This document shows, piece by piece, positions 1 through 6,283 of a stretch of 7,815 nt of DNA. The notes beneath the pieces were generated by a model. The model ran no database searches. It saw nothing but the letters and a program-made list of their open reading frames with translations, and was not told the origin of the DNA. The position numbers were made by a program, and so were the translations under genes. This DNA is from an uncultured Bacteroidota bacterium. Its GTDB lineage: Bacteria > Bacteroidota > Bacteroidia > 2-12-FULL-35-15. The stretch covers positions 1 to 7,815 of the forward strand of contig CAILDT010000473.1 of assembly GCA_903833025.1 (NCBI GenBank). Reading direction: 5' to 3'. Positions within the stretch are counted from its first letter, which is position 1. The number at the start of each line of letters is the position of its first letter.

Positions 1-1054
1 CAATAAAGGGTATTATCAGAGCCACGGACTTATCAATACCATTGCGCAGTTTCATAACATAGGTACAGCATCGCAACCCAAGTTTCAGTTGGTAACAATG
101 GATTATGATAGTTTAAGCACGCTACACGTTACCAATATGATTCCTACCTTCGGTGATTTGGATGGCGATGGCGATAAAGATATGGTGATAGGAACGTTGG
201 ATGGCAATGTTTATTTTTTCAGAAACACCGGTCCAATAGGCGGCACAGCACAGTTTACATTTGCTGTAAACCCTACTCCGATGAAAAACAATTTCAATAG
301 AAATATAAATGTAGCAAGTTATTCATCGCCTCAATTAGTAGATATGGATGGTGATAATAAACTCGATTTAGTAATAGGTGGCAGAGCTGGAAAACTAATG
401 TATATGCACAACACAACACCTGCTGGCAATATTAATCCAACCTTCGATTCGGTTACTAATTTCTTCGGACACGTAAACGTAAAACAATATCCTTACACTT
501 ATGGAAACAGCCACCCGTGTGTGTTTAAACAAGGTGGTATTACTAAAATGCTTGTAGGCGAAGAAACAGGTTATCTCCGCTTTTTCGATAATATAGATGG
601 TAATCTTAATGGCACATTCACGTTGCTTGATAGTACCTTTTTAGGAATATTTGAAGGTATGGAATCAGCACCCACTATTGCTGATATTAATAATGATGGC
701 TTTAAAGATATGGTAATTGGTAATTACGCAGGTGGTGTATCTTATTATAAAGGATTGCTTGGCGTGGCTCCGGTTACAGAAGTGATAAAACCAAACTTAA
801 ACTTTAATTTATATCCTAACCCTGCCAGTAATAACATCACCATTAAAATAAATAATGAGTATAGCAGCACCTATAAAATAGAACTCTATAATGTAATAGG
901 GCAAAGTATAGTTGCTGAAAAAACCACTGCAAACACGTATGTTATAAACACACAAAATTATAATGCAGGTATTTATATGTGTAAAGTTTCTGAAATAAAT
1001 GCGGATGGAAGTGTGAAACAAACCATAGTGAAGAAACTTGTTATTCAGCATTAA
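1..1054 (+). CDS. FG-GAP/VCBS repeat surface protein with T9SS sorting domain (5' truncated by window edge)
   Basis: The reading frame is open from base 2, so the true start lies to the left; the TTG at 89 and later ATGs are internal. About 350 residues are visible. Four beta-propeller-like repeats are seen, several with Ca-binding Asp-rich loops: DLDGDGDKD (155-181), DMDGDNKLD (about 341-367), a degenerate one around MLVGEETG, and DINNDGFKD (about 683-709). Each is followed by a pattern like MVIGxxxGxVxxF. From about 791 to the stop is a type A C-terminal sorting domain (LYPNPASNNITI, then LYNVIGQ, then YNAGIYMCKV, ending VKKLVIQH). In this family that domain directs export by the type IX system and is cleaved as the protein is attached at the surface or released. 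The specific ligand or role cannot be told; such propellers are often adhesive or bind other proteins. The next gene starts 63 bases downstream and appears to have its own promoter. Confidence 0.93.
   Translation, partial: NKGYYQSHGLINTIAQFHNIGTASQPKFQLVTMDYDSLSTLHVTNMIPTFGDLDGDGDKDMVIGTLDGNVYFFRNTGPIGGTAQFTFAVNPTPMKNNFNRNINVASYSSPQLVDMDGDNKLDLVIGGRAGKLMYMHNTTPAGNINPTFDSVTNFFGHVNVKQYPYTYGNSHPCVFKQGGITKMLVGEETGYLRFFDNIDGNLNGTFTLLDSTFLGIFEGMESAPTIADINNDGFKDMVIGNYAGGVSYYKGLLGVAPVTEVIKPNLNFNLYPNPASNNITIKINNEYSSTYKIELYNVIGQSIVAEKTTANTYVINTQNYNAGIYMCKVSEINADGSVKQTIVKKLVIQH
791..1051 (+). other. T9SS type A C-terminal sorting domain (coding segment)
   Basis: This segment encodes the last 87 or so residues of the FG-GAP protein. 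The hallmark order of the family is present: an N-terminal YPNPA motif after a short linker, a central LYNVIGQ strand, a GIYMCKV strand, and a basic VKKLVI end just before the stop. It implies that the host has a type IX secretion apparatus, although none of those genes is in the window. The domain boundary is approximate. Confidence 0.9.
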
Positions 1055-1104
1055 GAAAGCACTCGACTTTTGATAACTTCATAATCTTATCTAATAAATT
1101 TAAT

Positions 1105-1112
1105 TAATTTTG
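1105..1112 (+). promoter_or_regulatory. Candidate Bacteroidota -7 promoter element for the tolC-hlyD-tsaB cluster
   Basis: TAATTTTG matches the Bacteroidota -7 consensus TAnnTTTG exactly. It lies five bases before the ATG at 1118. A transcript starting the usual 5 to 8 bases after this element would begin at or within a base or two of the start codon, so the message would be leaderless or nearly so. No TTTG-type -33 element is seen at the expected distance, which lowers confidence. The 63-base gap holds no obvious terminator hairpin for the upstream gene. Confidence 0.5.
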
Positions 1113-1117
1113 CGCCT

Positions 1118-2560
1118 ATGCAAATTAAAAACGTAACAACACTTTCTTTCTTTCTTTTCATTTTCACTTTCAAAATTAATGCGCAACAACCTACGCAATC
1201 TAAAACTTGGAGCTTGGAAGAATGTATTGATTATGCAGTGAAGAACAACATCTCTGTTAAACAATCGGAGTTGACAACAGAACTATCGAAAGTAAATTTA
1301 ACACAGAGCGAAGGTAATTTGCTACCCAACTTAAACGGTAACGCATCGCATAGTTATAACTTCGGACGCACAGTGGATAGGTTTACTAATCAATTTGCAA
1401 CACAACAAGTACTTTCCGAAAACCTTTACCTAAGCAGCGATTTTAATTTGTTTAGCGGTTTGCAAAATGTAAATACTATTAAAGAATACAAGTACAGTTA
1501 CCAAGCAGGGAAATATGATATTGATAAAATGAAAAATGATATTTCATTAACGGTAGCCAGCGATTATTTGCAGATATTATATAACATAGAAGCACTTGAT
1601 AATGCAACTAACCAAATGGGAATAACATCATCTCAAGTGGATAGAACACAAAAGTTAGTTGATGCTGGTTCGGCTGCATTAGGCACTTTGCTTGATATAC
1701 AAGCGCAACTTGCAACAGAAGAATTGAATGTTACTACTGCGCAAAACAATTTAGATATATCTTATTTAACACTTGCGCAGTTATTAAATATGTCATCTGC
1801 AGAAGGGTTTACTATTATTAAACCGGAGATAGCAGTTGCTAACGAAGCATTGCTTACCGCTACTCCAACTCAGATTTATAATTCAGCAGTTACCAATTTA
1901 CCAGAAATAAAAAGCGCAGACCTTAAAGTAAAGAGTGCAGATAAGGCAGTAGATGTAGCTTGGGGCGGGTTAAGTCCAAAGCTATCATTCAGTGCATCGT
2001 ATGGTACAGGGTATTCGGGCGCGAGTAAACAGTTAGTTGGCACACCCACAATTACAGGTGCAGCACCCAATGGCGATGTAACAGCTTCTGGCGAATTGGT
2101 TTATACACCTACTTATTCTGTAAACTATGAAACAATACCAATTGCCGACCAGTATAGAAACAACGTGAATAAATCATTTGGCTTTTATTTAACAGTGCCT
2201 ATCTTTAATCGCTTTCAAACAAAAGCAGTTATTGATAAAGCGCGTATTCAAAAACAAAGTGCCGAACTTACTGTAGAATCTACAAAACTGGGGATACAGA
2301 AAAACATTCAACAAGCGTATGCAGATGCGAATGCAGCATTAAAGAAATATGCATCCACCAAAAAAGCACTAACAGCAATGGAGGAATCATTCAAATATAC
2401 AGAGCAAAAGTTTAACGTAGGAATGGTAAATACTACCGATTACAATACAGCGAAAAATAAATTAACAACAACTCAAAGCCAATTGTTACAGGCAAAGTAT
2501 GAGTTTGTGTTTAAAACAAAAGTCCTTGATTTTTATCAAGGTAAACCATTGAAGTTATAA
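1118..2560 (+). CDS. TolC-family outer-membrane efflux protein
   Basis: 480 residues, close to the usual TolC length. Residues 1-22 are a signal peptide (hydrophobic FFLFIFTF core, predicted cut after INA before QQ). Two structural halves follow, as expected for the duplicated TolC fold. The first opens with WSLEECIDYAVKNNISVKQSE (about 31-51), has LLPNLNGNASHSYNFG and then the LFSGLQN strand (111-117). The second opens at LPEIKSADLKVKSADKAV (about 261-278), with LSPKLSFSASYG and the matching IFNRFQTKAVID segment (362-373). Long helical stretches between these form the periplasmic tunnel, and a Gly/Thr-rich stretch at about 303-350 is probably a surface loop. It should act as the trimeric outer-membrane channel of a tripartite exporter. 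The adaptor gene follows after 21 bases, supporting one operon. The ATG is chosen because it begins the signal peptide. Substrate is unknown. Confidence 0.95.
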   Translation: MQIKNVTTLSFFLFIFTFKINAQQPTQSKTWSLEECIDYAVKNNISVKQSELTTELSKVNLTQSEGNLLPNLNGNASHSYNFGRTVDRFTNQFATQQVLSENLYLSSDFNLFSGLQNVNTIKEYKYSYQAGKYDIDKMKNDISLTVASDYLQILYNIEALDNATNQMGITSSQVDRTQKLVDAGSAALGTLLDIQAQLATEELNVTTAQNNLDISYLTLAQLLNMSSAEGFTIIKPEIAVANEALLTATPTQIYNSAVTNLPEIKSADLKVKSADKAVDVAWGGLSPKLSFSASYGTGYSGASKQLVGTPTITGAAPNGDVTASGELVYTPTYSVNYETIPIADQYRNNVNKSFGFYLTVPIFNRFQTKAVIDKARIQKQSAELTVESTKLGIQKNIQQAYADANAALKKYASTKKALTAMEESFKYTEQKFNVGMVNTTDYNTAKNKLTTTQSQLLQAKYEFVFKTKVLDFYQGKPLKL

Positions 2561-2581
2561 TATACAATAGATAAGAAAGAA

Positions 2582-3952
2582 ATGAAAAAAGTAATTTGGA
2601 TAATCGTAATAGGACTAGTGCTGATAATAACAGTGATGATGATAAAATCATTTTCGGGCAGCAAAGCAACATCTGTTACCACTGAAAAAACAATCAGAAG
2701 AAGCATCACCGAATCTGTATCTGCTAATGGTAAAATACAACCAGAAGTAGAAGTGAAAATTAGTTCGGATGTATCGGGAGAGATAGTAGAACTATTAGTA
2801 AAGGAAGGAGATAGAGTTAAGAAAGGAGATTTGCTTTGTAAAATTAATCCGTTGATTTATGAGTCTTCTTTAAACAGAATGCAAGCAACATTGGATGGAA
2901 CAAAAGCCGCGCTTGCAAATTCAAAATCAAGAGCAGAACAAGTAAAAGCATCATTCGCAAATATTGAAGCTACATACAATAGAAATAAAAAACTATTTGA
3001 ACAAAAGGCAATCTCTCAATCTGATTACGATGCTGCTAAAGCGGCTTATGATGGTGCTAAAGCAGATGTGAAAGGTGCTGATGATAATGTGGATGCTGCG
3101 GAATTTAATGTAAAAAGCACGGCTGCATCGCTTAAAGAAGCGAATGATAATCTCGCCAAAACAAATATTTATTCTCCTGTAAATGGTACTGTTTCTAAAT
3201 TGAATAAAGAAAAAGGCGAGCGTGTAGTTGGTACTGCTCAGATGGAAGGAACAGAAATTATGCGCCTTGCAAACCTTAATGAAATGGAAGTAAATGTGGA
3301 TGTAAATGAAAATGATATTGTTCGCGTTCATAATAACGACACTACTTTAATTCAGGTGGATGCCTACTTGGATAGAAAATTTAAAGGCATAGTAACTGAG
3401 ATTGCAAACTCCGCAAACACCACCGGAGTAACTGCCGAGCAGGTAACTAACTTTACTGTTAAGATTAGAATATTACAAGAGTCGTACGCAGATTTATTTA
3501 ACGCAGAAAAAACAAATGCTCCTTTCCGCCCGGGGATGAGTGCAACTGTGGATATACAAACTAAAAAGGCCGATAACATTCTTACGGTTCCTATTCAAGC
3601 TGTGTCCACTCGCTCGGATAGTACAGAATATGTAAAGAAAAATTTGGGTAAGAAAACAGAAGAAGGACCCGACGGAATTGTGATTAATGATGATAAAAAT
3701 AAAAGCAAAGACAATAGCAAAGATTTGATTAAGATAGATGAAGTAGTGTTTTTATTTGACAATGGAAAAGCCAAACAAGTGAAAGTAAAAACAGGTATTG
3801 AAAATAGCGACTACATAGAAATAAAAGAAGGACTAAAAGAGGGAGATGAAATAATCTCTGGTCCTTATGGTGCAGTATCAAAGACATTAAAAGAAGGAGC
3901 TGCGGTAAAGAAAGTTGCTAAAGAAGAATTGTTTAAAGAACCGAAAAAGTAA
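2582..3952 (+). CDS. HlyD/MacA-type periplasmic adaptor subunit of an efflux system
   Basis: 456 residues. One N-terminal membrane anchor (about 4-22) is followed by the first half of a biotinyl-lipoyl-like domain (about 53-90, including SDVSGEIVELLVKEGDRVKKGD). A long Ala/Lys-rich alpha-hairpin spans about 95-193 and would contact the TolC channel. The second lipoyl half begins IYSPVNGTVSKLNKEKGERVVG (196-217). A beta-barrel (about 233-330, including PFRPGMSATVDI) and a membrane-proximal domain (about 331-440) complete the standard adaptor order. A Lys/Asp-rich insertion at about 351-386 interrupts the last domain. The MacA-like form suggests an ABC (MacB-type) partner, but no permease gene is adjacent; tsaB follows after 3 bases. 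The ATG is preceded by an A-rich stretch (AAGAAAGAA) typical of Bacteroidota starts. An RND partner is also possible, since adaptors of the two classes are hard to separate by eye. Confidence 0.93.
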   Translation: MKKVIWIIVIGLVLIITVMMIKSFSGSKATSVTTEKTIRRSITESVSANGKIQPEVEVKISSDVSGEIVELLVKEGDRVKKGDLLCKINPLIYESSLNRMQATLDGTKAALANSKSRAEQVKASFANIEATYNRNKKLFEQKAISQSDYDAAKAAYDGAKADVKGADDNVDAAEFNVKSTAASLKEANDNLAKTNIYSPVNGTVSKLNKEKGERVVGTAQMEGTEIMRLANLNEMEVNVDVNENDIVRVHNNDTTLIQVDAYLDRKFKGIVTEIANSANTTGVTAEQVTNFTVKIRILQESYADLFNAEKTNAPFRPGMSATVDIQTKKADNILTVPIQAVSTRSDSTEYVKKNLGKKTEEGPDGIVINDDKNKSKDNSKDLIKIDEVVFLFDNGKAKQVKVKTGIENSDYIEIKEGLKEGDEIISGPYGAVSKTLKEGAAVKKVAKEELFKEPKK

Positions 3953-3955
3953 CGT

Positions 3956-4675
3956 TTGGCAATCATACTTAATCTCGAAACTGCAACCACCGTTTGTAGT
4001 GTTGCTCTTGCAAAAGATGGCGAACTACTTGCCCTAAAAGAAATAAACGGTGATTATTCTCACGCCGAAAACCTTACTGTTTTTATTGAAGATGTTATTC
4101 AGAAATCAAACATTAATATAAAAGATATTGATGCGGTTGCAGTAAGCAAAGGTCCGGGCTCATACACAGGATTACGAATTGGAGTGAGCACTGCGAAGGG
4201 TTTATGTTATTCACTTGATAAACCTTTGATTGCTATAAATACGTTAGAACATATTTCGCTTTCAGTTTTAAAAACAATTAACAATAGCGGCAGCGAACAA
4301 TCAACAATAGCGTTAGCGAACAATCTTTTTTGTCCGATGCTTGATGCTAGACGAATGGAAGTTTATTGTGCTTTGTTTGATAGTAATAATAAATGTGTGA
4401 TGCCTACCTCTGCATTAATAATTGATGAGAATTCTTTTGTTGAATATCTAAAGGAACGCATTATTTACTTCTTTGGCGATGGTGCAACAAAATGTAAAGA
4501 AGTTTTATCTGTGAATAAAAATGCAATGTTCATTGATGACATTGTTCCTTCTGCTAAAAATATGATTCCTCTTTCCGAACTTGCATTCAACAATAAACAG
4601 TTTGAAGACGTTGCTTACTTCGAACCTCTTTACTTAAAGGATTTTGTTGCAGGAAAGAAAAAGGGAGAGCTATAA
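3956..4675 (+). CDS. tsaB: tRNA threonylcarbamoyladenosine (t6A) biosynthesis protein TsaB
   Basis: 239 residues, near the usual 220-240. TsaB is the ASKHA-fold partner that dimerises with TsaD and, with TsaE, transfers the threonylcarbamoyl group to A37 of ANN-decoding tRNAs in the cytoplasm. Diagnostic segments: ILNLETATTVCSVAL (3-17), SHAENL (35-40), KGPGSYTGLRIG (65-76), CPMLDARRMEVY (126-137), FGDGATKC (173-180) and a C-terminal YFEPLYLKDF (221-230). The start is TTG: a TAA of the upstream gene lies in the same frame two codons earlier, and no ATG or GTG is available before the conserved N-terminus. It is 3 bases after hlyD, so probably co-transcribed. Residues 109-124 are encoded by an unusual 23-base tandem duplication between the N- and C-terminal lobes. 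The gene is intact. Confidence 0.96.
   Translation: MAIILNLETATTVCSVALAKDGELLALKEINGDYSHAENLTVFIEDVIQKSNINIKDIDAVAVSKGPGSYTGLRIGVSTAKGLCYSLDKPLIAINTLEHISLSVLKTINNSGSEQSTIALANNLFCPMLDARRMEVYCALFDSNNKCVMPTSALIIDENSFVEYLKERIIYFFGDGATKCKEVLSVNKNAMFIDDIVPSAKNMIPLSELAFNNKQFEDVAYFEPLYLKDFVAGKKKGEL
4280..4325 (+). repeat. 23-base imperfect tandem duplication inside tsaB
   Basis: Two adjacent copies (4280-4302 and 4303-4325) each begin AACAATAGCG and end AGCGAACAATC. They differ only at unit positions 11-12 (GC in the first, TT in the second). A further partial copy of the unit's end (AACAATT, 4273-4279) precedes them. Because 23 is not a multiple of three, the copies are read in different frames and give NNSGSEQ and TIALANN. 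The frame is conserved on both sides, as shown by the family motifs before and after. Confidence 0.9.
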
Positions 4676-4677
4676 TT

Positions 4678-6051
4678 CTACCCAAACAACAACCCAAACA
4701 CCTCTTCTATCTTCCCAACCATTGTTATTTTTATTGAATAGCTTTTTAAGTCAAGTCCCTTTTTATTGTATTTAGAAATAAATATATGTTCGAATCCTAA
4801 CTTCTCTGCTTCTGATATTCGCTGGTCAATTCTATTTACCGGTCGTATCTCGCCACTTAAACCTACTTCCCCTGCAAAACAAACTTTTGGAGAAATTGGC
4901 ATATCTTCATTGCTCGAAAGTACTGCACAAACCAATGCTAAATCTATTCCTGGGTCTTCTACTTTTATACCTCCTGCAATGTTGAGGAACACATCTTTTA
5001 TTCCTAATCTGAAACCGCAACGTTTTTCTAGTACCGCCAATAACATTGCTAATCTTCGTAAGTCAAAACCTGTGGATGAACGCTGTGGCGTACCGTAAGC
5101 TGCTGTGCTCACCAACGCTTGCGTTTCAATCAACATCGGTCTTAACCCTTCCATAGTTGCGGCAATGGCAACACCGCTTACCAGTTCTTCTCGTGCAGTA
5201 ATTAATATTTCTGAAGGATTACTTACCTCTCTTAATCCACTACCTTGCATTTCGTAAATTCCTAATTCATTAGTAGAACCAAATCGGTTTTTGGTGGTGC
5301 GAAGTAACCTATACACGTGATTTCTATCTCCCTCAAATTGCAAAACGGTATCCACCATATGCTCTAAAACTTTTGGACCTGCAAGAGAACCGTCTTTTGT
5401 GATATGTCCGATTAGGAATACTGCGGTGCCACTTTCTTTGGCGTAGCGCATCAGTTCCGAAGTACATTCTCTGATTTGCGAAACACTTCCTGGTGATGAT
5501 TCTATATGTGCTGAATGAAGTGTTTGTATTGAATCAACAATTAACAAATTGGGTGCAAGTGTCTCTATTTGTTTGAATATATTTTGTGTTGATGTTTCTG
5601 TGAGGATATAACAATTCGGGTTATTCATTCCTATTCTTTCTGCTCGCATCCTTATTTGTTGTTCACTTTCCTCGCCTGATACATAAAGCACTTTCAGGTT
5701 TTTCATATTCAAAGCTACCTGAAGCATCAAGGTAGATTTCCCTATCCCAGGCTCTCCTCCAAATAATATTAATGACCCTGGAACTAAACCTCCACCAAGC
5801 ACCCGCGATAATTCAGAATCATATACTTTTATTCTGTGATGTTCCGACAAACTAATTTCACTTATCAGTTGTGGCTTTGCAGCACGTTGTTTGCTGTTAC
5901 TGGCGATACCAGGAGTTTTATCTTCATCACTTTTACTTACCACTTCCTCCACATACGTATTCCATTCATTACAACTCGGGCATTTGCCAATCCATTTGCC
6001 GGATTGTGCGCCGCAGTTCTGACAGAAAAATGTTGTTCTTGTTTTAGCCAT
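4678..6051 (-). CDS. radA: DNA repair and recombination protein RadA (Sms)
   Basis: 457 residues, essentially full family length (about 450-460). RadA is a RecA-related ATPase that promotes branch migration of recombination intermediates. Domains in order: N-terminal four-cysteine zinc finger (C10, C13, C24, C27); RecA-like ATPase with Walker A GGEPGIGKST (98-107), Walker B LLIVDS (169-174) and GHITKDGSLAGPK (215-227); the RadA-specific KNRFG motif (254-258); and a C-terminal Lon-protease-like domain (about 285-457, including NIAGGIKVEDPGIDLA and FAGEVGLSGEIRPV), which lacks proteolytic activity in this family. The ATG is supported by the conserved MAKTRTTFFCQNCG opening. It is transcribed toward tsaB, with only 2 bases between the stop codons, and divergently from the secreted-protein gene at 6284. 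A candidate promoter and a palindrome lie upstream. No missing key residue was seen. Confidence 0.97.
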   Translation of the reverse strand: MAKTRTTFFCQNCGAQSGKWIGKCPSCNEWNTYVEEVVSKSDEDKTPGIASNSKQRAAKPQLISEISLSEHHRIKVYDSELSRVLGGGLVPGSLILFGGEPGIGKSTLMLQVALNMKNLKVLYVSGEESEQQIRMRAERIGMNNPNCYILTETSTQNIFKQIETLAPNLLIVDSIQTLHSAHIESSPGSVSQIRECTSELMRYAKESGTAVFLIGHITKDGSLAGPKVLEHMVDTVLQFEGDRNHVYRLLRTTKNRFGSTNELGIYEMQGSGLREVSNPSEILITAREELVSGVAIAATMEGLRPMLIETQALVSTAAYGTPQRSSTGFDLRRLAMLLAVLEKRCGFRLGIKDVFLNIAGGIKVEDPGIDLALVCAVLSSNEDMPISPKVCFAGEVGLSGEIRPVNRIDQRISEAEKLGFEHIFISKYNKKGLDLKSYSIKITMVGKIEEVFGLLFG

Positions 6052-6071
6052 AATTAATTTTCCTTAAACCT

Positions 6072-6087
6072 CTCCTTATATAAGGAG
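6072..6087. repeat. Perfect 16-base palindrome in the radA leader
   Basis: CTCCTTATATAAGGAG is its own reverse complement. A second, outer pair of six-base arms, CCTTAA (6062-6067) and TTAAGG (6094-6099), brackets it, giving a nested dyad of about 38 bases. It lies 20 bases upstream of the radA ATG, between two divergent genes, so it is not a terminator of a neighbouring gene. It could be an operator, an RNA hairpin in the radA leader, or a copy of a dispersed intergenic palindrome. The sequence alone does not decide. Confidence 0.75.
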
Positions 6088-6103
6088 TGTGAATTAAGGT
6101 ATG

Positions 6104-6137
6104 CGAAATTAGAAATTCTTATTTTGTAAATAACAAA
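6104..6137 (-). promoter_or_regulatory. Candidate radA promoter (-33 TTTG, -7 TAATTTCG)
   Basis: On the - strand, TTTG (6134-6137) is followed after 22 bases by TAATTTCG (6104-6111). The -7 element matches TAnnTTTG at five of its six fixed positions, with C for T at position 7. The spacing falls within the range described for Bacteroidota sigma factors. Transcription would begin near 6098, giving a leader of about 46 bases that includes the palindrome at 6072-6087. Confidence 0.45.
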
Positions 6138-6243
6138 TGTTAATAAACAAAGTAGGAGCTTCATTTTCTTCCTGCTTTATCTATCAATTCAAGTATTTTG
6201 TCTAATTGACATACAAAGTTTTTCAAGATTAGAAATAAAATAT

Positions 6244-6251
6244 TAATTTCG
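6244..6251 (+). promoter_or_regulatory. Candidate -7 element for the secreted protein gene at 6284
   Basis: TAATTTCG repeats the octamer found in the candidate radA promoter on the other strand, and the next two bases (CA) also match. It is one base off the TAnnTTTG consensus. A weak T-rich stretch (6219-6223) sits at about the right distance for a -33 element but lacks the TTG core. The predicted leader would be about 27 bases, A-rich and without a Shine-Dalgarno sequence. Confidence 0.35.
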
Positions 6252-6283
6252 CAACTCAATTAAATAACAACAAAAATAACATT

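Noticed and set aside
809..1051. 80-codon - strand open frame over the T9SS sorting domain
   Set aside because: It is antisense to the conserved sorting domain, with biased composition and no start signal.
1055..1117. Possible terminator after the FG-GAP gene
   Set aside because: Only a four-base AAAG/CTTT pairing with no following T-tract could be found.
1876..2070. 64-codon - strand open frame inside the TolC gene
   Set aside because: It is antisense to the start of the second TolC half; no domain seen.
2993..3331. 112-codon open frame on the - strand inside the adaptor gene
   Set aside because: It is antisense to the hairpin and barrel coding region of hlyD. Its product is a low-complexity run of Ile, Phe, His and Arg, as expected from antisense translation, with no start context.
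3364..3579. 71-codon - strand open frame inside hlyD
   Set aside because: It is antisense to the beta-barrel coding region; no domain seen.
4766..5098. 110-codon + strand open frame inside radA
   Set aside because: It lies wholly opposite the conserved Lon-like domain of RadA and has no recognisable domain.
5836..6057. 73-codon + strand open frame over the radA start
   Set aside because: It is antisense to the RadA zinc finger and linker, with no family resemblance.
6184..6209. TCAATT/AATTGA inverted repeat in the divergent region
   Set aside because: The stem is only six AT-rich base pairs around a 14-base loop, which is expected by chance in such AT-rich DNA.
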